Assembly (NCBI GenBank): GCA_963666875.2
Contig: CAXXPU010000019.1
Coordinates: forward strand, 434,001-498,000
Length of the DNA: 64,000 nt
Direction of reading: 5' to 3'
Origin: G963662655 sp963666875
GTDB lineage: Bacteria > Cloacimonadota > Cloacimonadia > Cloacimonadales > JAIOQZ01
Every line of letters begins with the position of its first letter. Within the stretch, counting starts at the first letter, position 1. Position numbers and translations under genes: made by a program. Under the pieces are notes generated by a model, which saw nothing but the letters and a program-made list of their open reading frames with translations, ran no database searches and was not told the DNA's origin. Shown piece by piece: positions 53,350 to 62,155 of the stretch.

Positions 53350-54652
53350 GCGTCTTGCGCCTTCCGCTCGAACATTTTGGCAGCCAGCACCTCCGCGATT
53401 GTGTAGAGTGAGCCGGTGATGACAACGATGTCGTCCTTCGCCGCTTCCTTCACCGCACGCTGGACTGCGTTCACCACACCGTCGGCAACCTCGAACGGCG
53501 TCTTCGTGGTGCGTGCCACATTCGCCTGCTCCTCGATATCGGCAGCCCGATCGGACTGATTTTTCGCGATGTAGAGCCTGTCCGCGATCGCGCAGATGTC
53601 TTCGTCGATCATCCGATCGAGACGCTTGTCGCGCAGGATCGCCACCACGAAGAGGAGCCGCCTCGACGGAAACATCTCCCGGACGTTTCCGACCAGCGCT
53701 TTCACGCCTTCTTCGTTGTGCGCGCCGTCGATGATGACGGTCGGTTCGGCGCTCAATATCTGCATACGCCCCATCCAGTTGACCCGCCCCGAGCGCATGT
53801 CGGATTTTATCTTCGTTGAAAGCCAGTCCGCGCCGGTTCATGTAGGTGATGAAGGCGGTAATCGCGGTGGCGGCGTTGACCGCCTGGTGCTCGCCCAGAA
53901 GGTTGACGTTCATCCCTGTAAACTCGATGTCGAGGCTCTTCGATACGTAGTCGAATCGCGTGCCGGTAACGTCGGTGGCGATGTTTCGAGCCTCGAAATC
54001 CACGCCGTATCGCTGAACGGGGACGTGCTTCTCGCGCGCGACATCGAGGATCACGTCTCGCGCAGTGTCCGGCATCCTGCCCATGATGAGCGGCGTGCCG
54101 TCTTTCAGGATTCCCGCCTTCTCACGCGCGATCAATTCGATGGTGTCGCCCAGACTCTTGGGGTGATCGATCGAGATGCCGGTGATGACGGTAACCGTGC
54201 TTTTAAATGGATTGGTTCCGTCCAATCTGCCGCCCAGTCCGACCTCGAAGATCGCGGTGGTCGAGCTTCTCCCGATGGAAGATGTTGAACGCCATCGCGG
54301 TGCTGATCTCGAAGAAGGAAGCTTCGGTTTCGTCGAAGTCCTTCTGCCATTCGAAGTAGATTTGCAGCAGCTTCTGGTAATCGATGTTCACGCCGTTGAT
54401 GCGGAAGCGCTCGCAGAAATCCACCAGGTGCGGCGAGGTGTTCATGCCGGTGGTCCGGTCGTGCGCCAGCGCCATCGCTTCGCACATGGCAGCCACCGAT
54501 CCCTTGCCGTTGGTGCCGGCGATATGCAGTCCGTAGAGCTTTTCGTGCGGCGAATCCATCCGCTCCAGAATGGCTTCCATCCTTTCCAGACCAAGCTTTA
54601 CGTTGCTGGAATGCCGCTGGTATATCGTATCGAGAAATGTCTTGTAGTCCAT
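53346..54652 (-). pseudogene. folC: Folylpolyglutamate/dihydrofolate synthase FolC, two apparent frameshifts
   Basis: Three frames combine into one Mur-ligase-family FolC of about 435 residues. The first (54652 to about 54250) has HIAGTNGKGSVAAM (P-loop). The second (to about 53790) has the VGLGGRLDGTNPF and AREKAGIL blocks and an HQAVNAATAITAF segment. The third has VIIDGAHNEEGVKAL and ends with VLAAKMF. Breaks lie near 54250 (after FHREK) and within a G-run near 53790. Every family motif survives, so recent decay or sequencing error is likely. The ATG at 54652 has an AAGGA site. Confidence 0.82.
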
Positions 54653-54684
54653 GATCATCCTTCTGTTTTCTTGATGCTGTTGTC

Positions 54685-54834
54685 GTCGATCTCCCAGTAT
54701 GTGTGAAAACGCGACATCTGATCTCAGTTTTTAAGAAAGATACCCCCCCCTTTGTCCCCCCCTTGTCAGGGGGGTGAGGGAACGATGGTTTGCTGTCTCT
54801 TCACCCCCCTGACAAGGGGGGACAAAGGGGGGTT
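54685..54834. repeat. IS-end-like motif plus C6/G6 hairpin repeat, copy 3
   Basis: cgatctcccagtatgtgtg at 54688-54706 resembles the insertion-sequence left end region at 9132-9150 (cgatctcccagactgtgtg). The hairpin arms are 54743-54778 and 54800-54833. The same pairing of IS-end-like motif and hairpin is seen at 32305-32460. Confidence 0.75.
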
Positions 54835-54842
54835 ATCTCCGT

Positions 54843-54876
54843 GAAAAAAAAACCTCCAAGCGGAGCCTGAAGGTTT
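54843..54876 (-). terminator. Intrinsic terminator after the pseudopilin-like gene
   Basis: On the minus strand aaacct...aggttt pairs around a tcaggctccgcttgg loop region and runs into nine T residues. It lies about 20 bases past the stop codon. Confidence 0.65.
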
Positions 54877-54895
54877 GAAACTTTTCTTTGTTCGT

Positions 54896-55345
54896 TTATT
54901 TGAACTGCGGCGGAAGCACATGATCGGGATATTCGCTTTCCCACGGGCATTTCACGGTGATGGTGATCAATGCCTTCTTCTCTTCTTCCGGAAGGTATTT
55001 ACGATCTTCAGGATCCATGTTCTTACCTTCTTCCGTCCAGAGCCCTTCGATGATGTATTTATCGCCGGCCGACTTCTCCGGGCATTCGAGAATGCCATCA
55101 AGATAGCCCATACGCTTCAGATCTGCGGTGTCTTCGCTGCCGTCGGCATTGAATTCCAGGTTACGCTCGATCATGTAGCGCTGCACGGCAAAGTAAATCT
55201 GTTCCATGTTCTTCACGCACTGGTTGGATTTCTCTTTTGCTTCGAGGTCGAAGAATTGCGGCAACGCCAGCACGAAGATCATTGCCAGAAAAGAAACGAT
55301 GCTGATAACTTTGTAGATGCTGAATCCACCATTGTCACGGATCAT
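54896..55345 (-). CDS. Type IV pilin/pseudopilin-like protein
   Basis: About 149 residues. MIRDNGG-FSIYKVISIVSFLAMIF matches the prepilin signal layout: a short charged leader, a Gly-Phe cleavage site, then a hydrophobic helix (IVSFLAMIFVLALPQFF). The C-terminal part has conserved-looking Cys residues and QCVKNMEQIYFAVQRYMIE, which resembles small pseudopilin N-domains. The start at 55345 has a GGGAGA site; the longer frame to 55399 lacks a signal. No assembly ATPase or prepilin peptidase is nearby, so partners must lie elsewhere. Confidence 0.65.
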   Translation of the reverse strand: MIRDNGGFSIYKVISIVSFLAMIFVLALPQFFDLEAKEKSNQCVKNMEQIYFAVQRYMIERNLEFNADGSEDTADLKRMGYLDGILECPEKSAGDKYIIEGLWTEEGKNMDPEDRKYLPEEEKKALITITVKCPWESEYPDHVLPPQFK

Positions 55346-55481
55346 GTTTTCTCCCACATGGTTTTTTCGTAGTTTCTGACGAGGCTCTTTTCCCGTCAAG
55401 TTTTTTTTATGCGCTAATTCCTACACAAGGCGGCTCGCCTATGGGGAATTCGATTTATCATACCTCTGTCTGAAAATCACA

Positions 55482-55600
55482 GGAGGTCGAGCGCTACAAG
55501 AGAAGAGAGATGCCAAGCTGGAGCTTGGCGGACCATAGAGAAAGGCAGGTTCAGGTTTTTCATTCTTCAAAACCTACAGGTGCCTGCGTACCGGCAGGGC
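55482..55600. repeat. Dispersed GAGCGCTAC/GCTGGAGC hairpin repeat, copy near the unknown secreted gene
   Basis: ggaggtcgagcgctacaag (55482-55500), gccaagc-TGGA-gcttggc (55512-55530), then ggacca and gcgtaccggcag (about 55581). Same order as at 11087 and 30860. No gene is supported in the 290 bases between the pseudopilin start and the unknown secreted protein. Confidence 0.65.
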
Positions 55601-55637
55601 GATCAGAACATCGAGGCGAAAGGTCGCCACTCGAGAT

Positions 55638-57053
55638 TCACACCAAATACCAGTAGTCGTATTGCCTTCCGCCGTTCTCGATTGCATCGTCGTCGAAGTA
55701 ATTGACTTCTGTGTACCCTGAGGTACCCACAAGCCGCGTGGACTCGTTGAGATAAGCTGTTATCTTTACGTATTCATCAAAGCTTAGATAACTGTATTCG
55801 ACATCCTTTTCGAACATGTAATAGCCGACGCTCGTCGTCACTTCGAGCCCGATCCGGTCCGTTAATTGAAGTAAATAAGATGCACTCGGAACGGCTGAGA
55901 GCAATGTGAAGTCCATTGTCTCTTCGTCCTTTTCGTATTGCCCAGCGATAGTACTCTCAACCGTGCTTTTTGATGAAGTAATAGAATATCGCACTGGCAA
56001 TGAAAACGATATCTGGCTTTGCACCGAAACATTGTTCCAATATCCGACGCTCCCGTAGAGGCCGTAAGAAGGCTTCTCTGTTTCTTCTTTATTAGTATAT
56101 TCACCAAATGATTCTTGACAGCTTTTATAGTCATAGTAAGCGTATTTGTAAAAGCAATCGATCTCATACCGTAAGCCTTGCTTCCGATTCAAAAGCGTAC
56201 CGGAACGCGCTTCGCGGGTCATGTCGAGAAATTGATCGTAGGTGAGTTGCAAACCGAGGTCGTCCATCACGTCGCGCCAGAAAGTCGCGTCAGAAGCGTC
56301 GCGATACCAGTCTAAAATATTCGTGTAGGCAGTCTGCTTGTCGAGATACTGAGCCAGAAGCAAAATTTGTTCATCGTTCAGTTCGATATTGTGGTAATAC
56401 CGCAATCTGTCCGCCATCCACTTCGCCCGAACGACGTTGGTTACGTCTCGCAATCGTCCCCGTCCAAGCCCAAGATATGCCATGATATCCAGATCCTTCA
56501 CCTCTTTCTCGTAGGTATCTCCATCAATATAGTAGTTCTTTTTATCTTGTCGAGAGCCATCGAAAGCCGTGTTAAATGCCACATAGTAATCGTCATTGAA
56601 ATAGTGCTGACTGTTCAGGCTCTGCCTTACTCGAAGAAAGTGTTTTTTCACAGTCTCGTCCCCGGTTTTCTCCGTGTGCCCGTCATTGCTTGTGTATTCA
56701 CGGTACTCATACTCACGAGACGACCAATCATACGATGGCTGGAACATAAAATCGTAGCACGTTCGTTCGCTCTCTTTCTGCCTGTCATAGCGAAAGCTGA
56801 CATCATAGCCGTAGTATTGCATATCGTAGATTGACTCATCCGCTGAATCATCATATTCGTTCGGATCACTGGTATCGAGCGATGGGAAGTTGTAATTCCG
56901 ATATTCTTCCGAGTAATGACTCCCAAGATCGACCGTCAATTCCTGATAACCCCAACTGCCGCGTTCGAATCTCTTAATCAGCGTGGGAAGGCTGTCCCCA
57001 GCCGACAGTCCGACACACATCGTGGCAAACAGTGCAACAAACATCTTTCGCAT
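55638..57053 (-). CDS. Unrecognised secreted, aromatic-rich protein
   Basis: A 471-residue protein with a signal peptide (MRKMFVALFATMCVGLSAG). I recognise no family. It is rich in Tyr and Asp with many alternating strands, and it has a central helical, possibly soluble segment (residues about 195-300: RLRYYHNIELNDEQILLLAQYLDKQ). The end (YDYWYLV) lacks a clear barrel signature. It may be an outer-membrane protein with an inserted helical domain. Base composition looks slightly more A+T-rich than its neighbours. A terminator lies on its upstream side and repeats downstream. Confidence 0.65.
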   Translation of the reverse strand: MRKMFVALFATMCVGLSAGDSLPTLIKRFERGSWGYQELTVDLGSHYSEEYRNYNFPSLDTSDPNEYDDSADESIYDMQYYGYDVSFRYDRQKESERTCYDFMFQPSYDWSSREYEYREYTSNDGHTEKTGDETVKKHFLRVRQSLNSQHYFNDDYYVAFNTAFDGSRQDKKNYYIDGDTYEKEVKDLDIMAYLGLGRGRLRDVTNVVRAKWMADRLRYYHNIELNDEQILLLAQYLDKQTAYTNILDWYRDASDATFWRDVMDDLGLQLTYDQFLDMTREARSGTLLNRKQGLRYEIDCFYKYAYYDYKSCQESFGEYTNKEETEKPSYGLYGSVGYWNNVSVQSQISFSLPVRYSITSSKSTVESTIAGQYEKDEETMDFTLLSAVPSASYLLQLTDRIGLEVTTSVGYYMFEKDVEYSYLSFDEYVKITAYLNESTRLVGTSGYTEVNYFDDDAIENGGRQYDYWYLV

Positions 57054-57071
57054 AATACCTCCAAAGCAATA

Positions 57072-57098
57072 GAAAAGGGTAGGTCAAACCTACCCTTT
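57072..57098 (-). terminator. Intrinsic terminator after the large secreted protein gene
   Basis: aagggtaggt / acctaccctt, a 10-base-pair perfect stem with a three-base loop, is followed on the minus strand by ttctattg. It lies about 40 bases past the true stop at 57134. Confidence 0.8.
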
Positions 57099-57133
57099 CA
57101 TTATTGTTCGTCAATAATTTTATGCTTGTATTG

Positions 57134-60100
57134 TTATTTCAACAGGATCATCTTCTTCGTCAGGCTTTCACCCTGAGACTGGATCCGGTAGAGATAGACA
57201 CCGGACGCGCATGGTTTTGTCGTTGTCGTCGGTGCCGTTCCAGGTGATTCGGTGGCTGCCGGCGGTCATGGTCTCGTTGCAGAGGATTTTCACCTTGCGA
57301 CCCCTGACGTTATAGACTGTCAGCTCGACCCTGCCGTCGTGTGGCAGCGAAAATTGAATCACGGTGTCCGGGTTGAAAGGATTCGGCGCATTCTGCATCA
57401 GGTAAAGGTTCGCGGGTGGAATGAACGCTTCTTCCGATTCTCCCATGTCCTCGCCAAACCAGAAGAGCGCGTCTTCGAGCATGTCTGTTTGCGTCTCTTC
57501 GGAGGTTACCTGCGAGAGGTCGAAGGAGAAGTAGAATGCCTTGTAAATGAGGTTGTCTATCCATGTGGCGCAGACACCGTGATAAAGATATGCCTGTCCG
57601 TTGATCGGACCGTCTTCGAACATATAAGCGTTGTGAGAACCGATACCGGGGTTCTGCACCTGATCGGCATACCAGTCCGGGCAGGCGTCCTTCTCGAAGA
57701 TGCAGTCCGGGCTGTTGGCATTTACATTGACTTCGTCGCCGGCCGTTCCGATGGGCGACTCATCCAGACAAACGATGGAGCCGTCAACGTATCCGATGTA
57801 GTCCGGACCCGCCAGACCGTTGGTTCCGCCGCCGATCGCCGTTCCGATGTAGGATGTGCGGAAATATGCGGTCAGGAGGAGTTTCCGCGGATCGGAATTC
57901 GGCGTACCGCTTTGCGAATAGGCGAATCCGTCCGATGCGAAGAAGACGTTCTTCGGCTCGATGGTAGTGCCGGAATCGAGATACTCGACCAGCGCGGTGG
58001 AGAGGGTGTCGCTGTCTTCGCCCGGTGAGCCGGAACTGGCGTACGCGATGATACTGGTATATTGATCCGGGAAGCGGTAGGAATCGTATTCCTGCCAGTC
58101 GTAGATGTCGTATTCGACGTTCAGGTTTTCGAGCGCTTGAATATAGACAGGATACTCGGTTCTCTGCCAGTCCTGTGTGCCGGAGTAAGCGAACAGAATT
58201 TCAACGTCCTGTGTGGGAAGCGTTTTGAAGGAAAACGTGTCGTCCGGCGCGCCGGATGGAAGGGTGCCCGTGTATCCGTTTTCGTCCGTGGACTCGAAGT
58301 AGTATTCGACGTTCGATCCCTGCGGAATCTCCTGGGTCGTGAAGTGATAGGTAGCTCCGTCCACGCTGTCGTAGGAAGCGCTGATCCACTCATCTGCGTA
58401 GCGATAGAAAAGAGTCGCGGAATCGATCGCGCTCATATCGACGATATCCACTTCGAATTCAATGGTCGTTTCGAAGGTATTGCCTTTCTCTTCATAGGTC
58501 ATGACCGGCGGCTGCATATCGACGCCCGGGTAGAAGAGGATTGCCATCTCGTTGTGAGGGAGGTTGCCTTCCGGTTCGAATCCCTGCCATATACTGCCGA
58601 AACCAGCTCTCTGAGGTAGCAGAGTCCGATGTCGGTCTCCTCGTTCTGGATAGCGATGGTTGAACTCTGCCCGAAGTCGTGCGGAGCCTGGGTTCCTGTC
58701 TGGCAGGTGCGAGGTTCTGGTACTGCATGAGGATGTCGCCGTTTTCGTACAGAATCACCTCGAAGTTCAGGTAGTCCTCCAGCCCGGTACCGGAATGGAA
58801 CCGGAAATCGTGCCACTGGATCACACAGTAGCGATCCGGGGCTGATCCGAAGGTCTGGTAATAGATATCACCAACACCTTCATCAGCCTCGAGATCATCC
58901 CAAAATACGGCGATCAGACCCGGCATCTGTGTATATCCCGGAATGGGATATGTCCAGTTGAAGACGTTTCCGTCATTACCCCATCCATTGCTCGGATAGG
59001 GTTCGTACCAGGTGTTTTCGCCCAGCAGGAGTTCTCCATTCGTGTCAACATAGTAGGAGGGGTACATGAATCCGTAGAATGGAAAATTAAAACCGAACTC
59101 GATCGGTTCGGAAAAATTATCGTCACCGGAGAATGTATCGACGTTATGCATGATCGCCGATGCACCCGTTTCCGAGATATCGATCCAGCTATAGGTCGGG
59201 CCGCCGTCCGTCTCGCTGTCGATCCACAGATAGCCGAAATCGTCAGGTCCGTCTTCACCAAAGTGCTGTGCGACGATGAACTCGGCGGAAATCTCGTTGT
59301 TGTCCGTGTTGCCGTCGTCAAGATCGATCGTGAACGTGATTGTGTAATCGCCTTCGATATCCGGCGTGCAGGATATCGGGAAATCGAACACGACTGTCGC
59401 GCCGCCATCGATTGTCAGCTCGCAGCTCTCCGTCTCATCGAAGAACACCTCCTTGAGGGCATCGATGATCAGGCAGTTGACGTTGAAAGGAGCCGTCATC
59501 GCGCCGGTGCCGTCGTTATAGATGGCAAGTGCGGGAACCGTCTCGCTATCGAGGTACGATACCACCTGCGGGTTCACGATGCGATACGCGATCAGGTCGA
59601 TCTCCGGCGCCTGCCCGACGACCACATCGACGTCGTCGCTGTCGGAGCCGTTCTCGTTTGTAAGCGTGAAGGTGAGCGTCTCGGTGCCATACCAGTCGGG
59701 TGATGTGATTGTCACCTCGAAATCGTCGATCTGCACGTCTATGTTGTCGTTGCCCGTTACAGTCAATTCCGGCGTTGTCGGGCTGCGCGTTCTCGATATA
59801 CGTACTCATATCGACCACGAGGTTCTCACCCTGAATAAAGGTAAAACTTTCGGGCAGGTCGATTTCGGGCAGAACGCTTTCCAGCGAGCCGACGAGAACG
59901 TCGTCGATCAGGAGCCCGTAGGTGTCGCACTCCCAGTAGAAAGCCAGATAGACCGATTGCCCGACGTAGCTTTCCAGTGAAATATTGTAGCGTGTGTATG
60001 TGTTATCGACATCGTCCGTGTCGAGCAGTGTGTAGTCGAAATCGTTGATTTCTGGGTCTTCGGTTGACAGGAGTACCTGCAAGTTTTCGGAACTCACCCA

Positions 60101-60391
60101 CGAGCGGGTGTAGAAATGAAGAGAGTCGCCTTCTTCTACCGTGAACTGCGGCATGATAATCCAGTCTTCGTTTTGGTTGGGGAACAGATTCTGGCAGAAC
60201 ATCGCATGCGTGCCGCTATGTGCGTGTTCTTCATTATTCAGGACGTAAAACTGGTTGCCGTCGCCATCTTCATCGATGATCGTCCAGCCTGTAGGAACCG
60301 CGCCGGATTCAAAGTCTTCCTGAATTTCCCACTCCCCGTAAACCATGCTCAACAGCGCGACCATTACGATCGCCAACATCATCTTTTTCAT
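57134..60391 (-). pseudogene. Large secreted protein with type IX-like tail, four apparent frameshifts
   Basis: Start MKKMMLAIVMVALLSMVYGEWEI gives a signal peptide and a concanavalin-like/cleaved-adhesin domain (DFESGAVPTGWTIIDEDGDG). Ig/CARDB-like regions follow (EIDLIAYRIVNPQ), then a FGFNFPFYGFMY beta-helix-like domain of the type seen in large FCB surface proteins. The C-terminus is NLYLMQNAPNPFNPDTVIQF...SGVYLYRIQSQGESLTKKMILLK. Frames change near 59775, 58680, 58605 and 57210. Correcting all four gives about 1085 residues. The start lies 18 bases after the HTH-M29 gene, so the two are probably an operon. Confidence 0.78.
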
Positions 60392-60409
60392 TTATGCCTC
60401 CAAATTTTT

Positions 60410-61774
60410 CTACTCCAGATTGATCTCCGGAGAATCGAAATTGACGGACCATTCAAGTTCACCCTCTACCGAACCGCCAAAGGATACGTTTTCACCGAAA
60501 TAAATCGAAAGAATGCCGGGCGCTTTGTGCTGTAGCGAAGTATCGATCGCACCGCCACTCATGTTGTAGTTGGTATTGATGCAGATCAGCGCCACCTTGC
60601 CGCCGTCATCGCCTCCCGCCGCGATTGCCCGTTCGATCAGATCGGGATTGTCCGCCGTGAAATCGACCACCTTGTCGTTACGGAAGGTAATGCGTGGATG
60701 GTAGATATGCTCACCGAATGCCTGCCCCACTTTCGAGGAGAAGGTACCGTTCAGCGTGCCCGGCTTCGGCAGAATCAGCACCTTTCCACCCGGAAGGTTG
60801 ATAATCGGACTCTGGCGCGGACTGTCCCCGAACGAGCCGTACTCGCCCACGACCTTTCCGATTTCGAATCGAAGCGCTGCACTCTGCTCCCGGATCTCCA
60901 TGAACCGATGGCTGAGCATCTTGGTGCCCACAGCGTCCGTCGCCTGATAAAGTTTCGCGTAATCGATATCCAACGCTTTCCAGAACCGGATTTCGGAGAG
61001 GATATCGCTTTCCTGAAGCGTCTCTTTCATCAATCCCGGCATGATGGCTACGCGAATTTTGTTTTTTGCGATGATCTCGCGACTCTTCTCGAAACCGCGC
61101 GCCCGGATCGCCATTCGTTCGTCGCCTTCCATGGGGATGTAGCGCGCTTCGCCGTTCAGGTTCAGAAATACATCGTGGTTCTGTAGAAGAGAATTGAATC
61201 GCTCGTAATCGTGCGTCAGAGCCGAGAGTGAATACTCGCTGTACTTCGCCCGGATGAGATCCGCGTGATGATAAATCATGGTGGTGTCGATCTGACGACG
61301 ACCGGCCTCGACCAGCAGCTTCTCCACCAGCGGCATGTTGTACTTGCCGGTAGTGACCAGCAGGCTGTCGCGTGGACGCAGCTTGAGACAGTCCTTGAGA
61401 AGCTTCACCGCCAGGAAATCGAGATTGATCCCGTAGTTCTCCTTGAGGATGGCGTTGAGCAGTTCGCGGCTGTTCATCGGACTGGACGCGGTGTTCTTGC
61501 CCAGCGTGAAATCGATGACGTAGTTCAGCGCGCAGGCACGATAATACTTCTCTTTATTATTGTACGGTTCATCGTCTTCCACCCGTATCAGCCCTTCATT
61601 CAGGAGTCCCTTCAGATTGTAGTGCACCTTTTGCTTGCTGACGCCGAGGATATCCGCCAACTGCTGGCAGGTGGCGGAATTCATGATCAGCTCGTTCAGA
61701 ATCCTGAACTTGATGTCCGAACCCAGTTCCTTGATCTGCGTATGTTTGTTGATGATGAATACGTTTTCAATCAT
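60410..61774 (-). CDS. Winged-helix regulator fused to a degenerate M29-aminopeptidase-like domain
   Basis: About 454 residues. Residues about 10-75 are an ArsR-type winged helix (SDIKFRILNELIMNSATCQQLADILGVSKQKVHYNLKGLLNEGLIRVE). The rest resembles family M29 (AmpS/aminopeptidase T): an N-terminal domain (LLVTTGKYNMPLVEKLLVEAGRR) and the catalytic-type domain (INLPGGKVLILPKPGTLNG, ITFRNDKVVDFTADN, GGKVALICINTNYNMSG). The M29 metal ligands appear replaced: Glu to Lys in both GKV motifs, and His to other residues near the C-terminus. It is therefore probably a non-catalytic ligand sensor controlling transcription. An AAGGAG site precedes the ATG. Confidence 0.72.
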   Translation of the reverse strand: MIENVFIINKHTQIKELGSDIKFRILNELIMNSATCQQLADILGVSKQKVHYNLKGLLNEGLIRVEDDEPYNNKEKYYRACALNYVIDFTLGKNTASSPMNSRELLNAILKENYGINLDFLAVKLLKDCLKLRPRDSLLVTTGKYNMPLVEKLLVEAGRRQIDTTMIYHHADLIRAKYSEYSLSALTHDYERFNSLLQNHDVFLNLNGEARYIPMEGDERMAIRARGFEKSREIIAKNKIRVAIMPGLMKETLQESDILSEIRFWKALDIDYAKLYQATDAVGTKMLSHRFMEIREQSAALRFEIGKVVGEYGSFGDSPRQSPIINLPGGKVLILPKPGTLNGTFSSKVGQAFGEHIYHPRITFRNDKVVDFTADNPDLIERAIAAGGDDGGKVALICINTNYNMSGGAIDTSLQHKAPGILSIYFGENVSFGGSVEGELEWSVNFDSPEINLE

Positions 61775-62155
61775 GTTCACTCCTTCGCGGCTTGATTGGC
61801 AGAACAAACATACCACAAGCCGATGCATACGTCAAACGGATAATGCATGACTCATTTTCACGAATCATTCAGATACGGTCAAGATTTTTTTGACTATTAT
61901 TTCCAGATTTTTTGACATAATGGGACAGAATCACTGATCACAGGCGGAATTGCAGACTTCTCACAAATCACTGCCGTAAGCACAATAATAGAATAAAGCG
62001 GTTACGGTCAAAATCTTCGAGACCTCCCCGCCATCCCGGACGCCCGATGAAGCAATTCAACACAAAATATCAATGTGGTCAAAAATATATTGACAATATT
62101 TTCTCGATCATGCGCAATCGGATCGTGAATATCAATCCACAAGGAGGTAATGGAA
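61775..62155. promoter_or_regulatory. Divergent intergenic region with two GTCAA-N7-TTGAC palindromes
   Basis: Palindromes lie at 61878-61894 and 62078-62094, exactly 200 bases apart. Additional half-sites are at 61912-61916 (TTGAC) and 62007-62012 (GGTCAA). The region separates the winged-helix gene (minus) from the large secreted protein gene (plus) and is A+T-rich. The sites could be operators of the adjacent regulator. TTGACA at 62090-62095 could double as a -35 element, but I see no convincing -10. Confidence 0.45.

Noticed and set aside
61829..62155. tRNA or structured RNA in the divergent gap
   Set aside because: No cloverleaf or conserved riboswitch-like pairing could be drawn; the region is better explained by palindromic sites and a leader.
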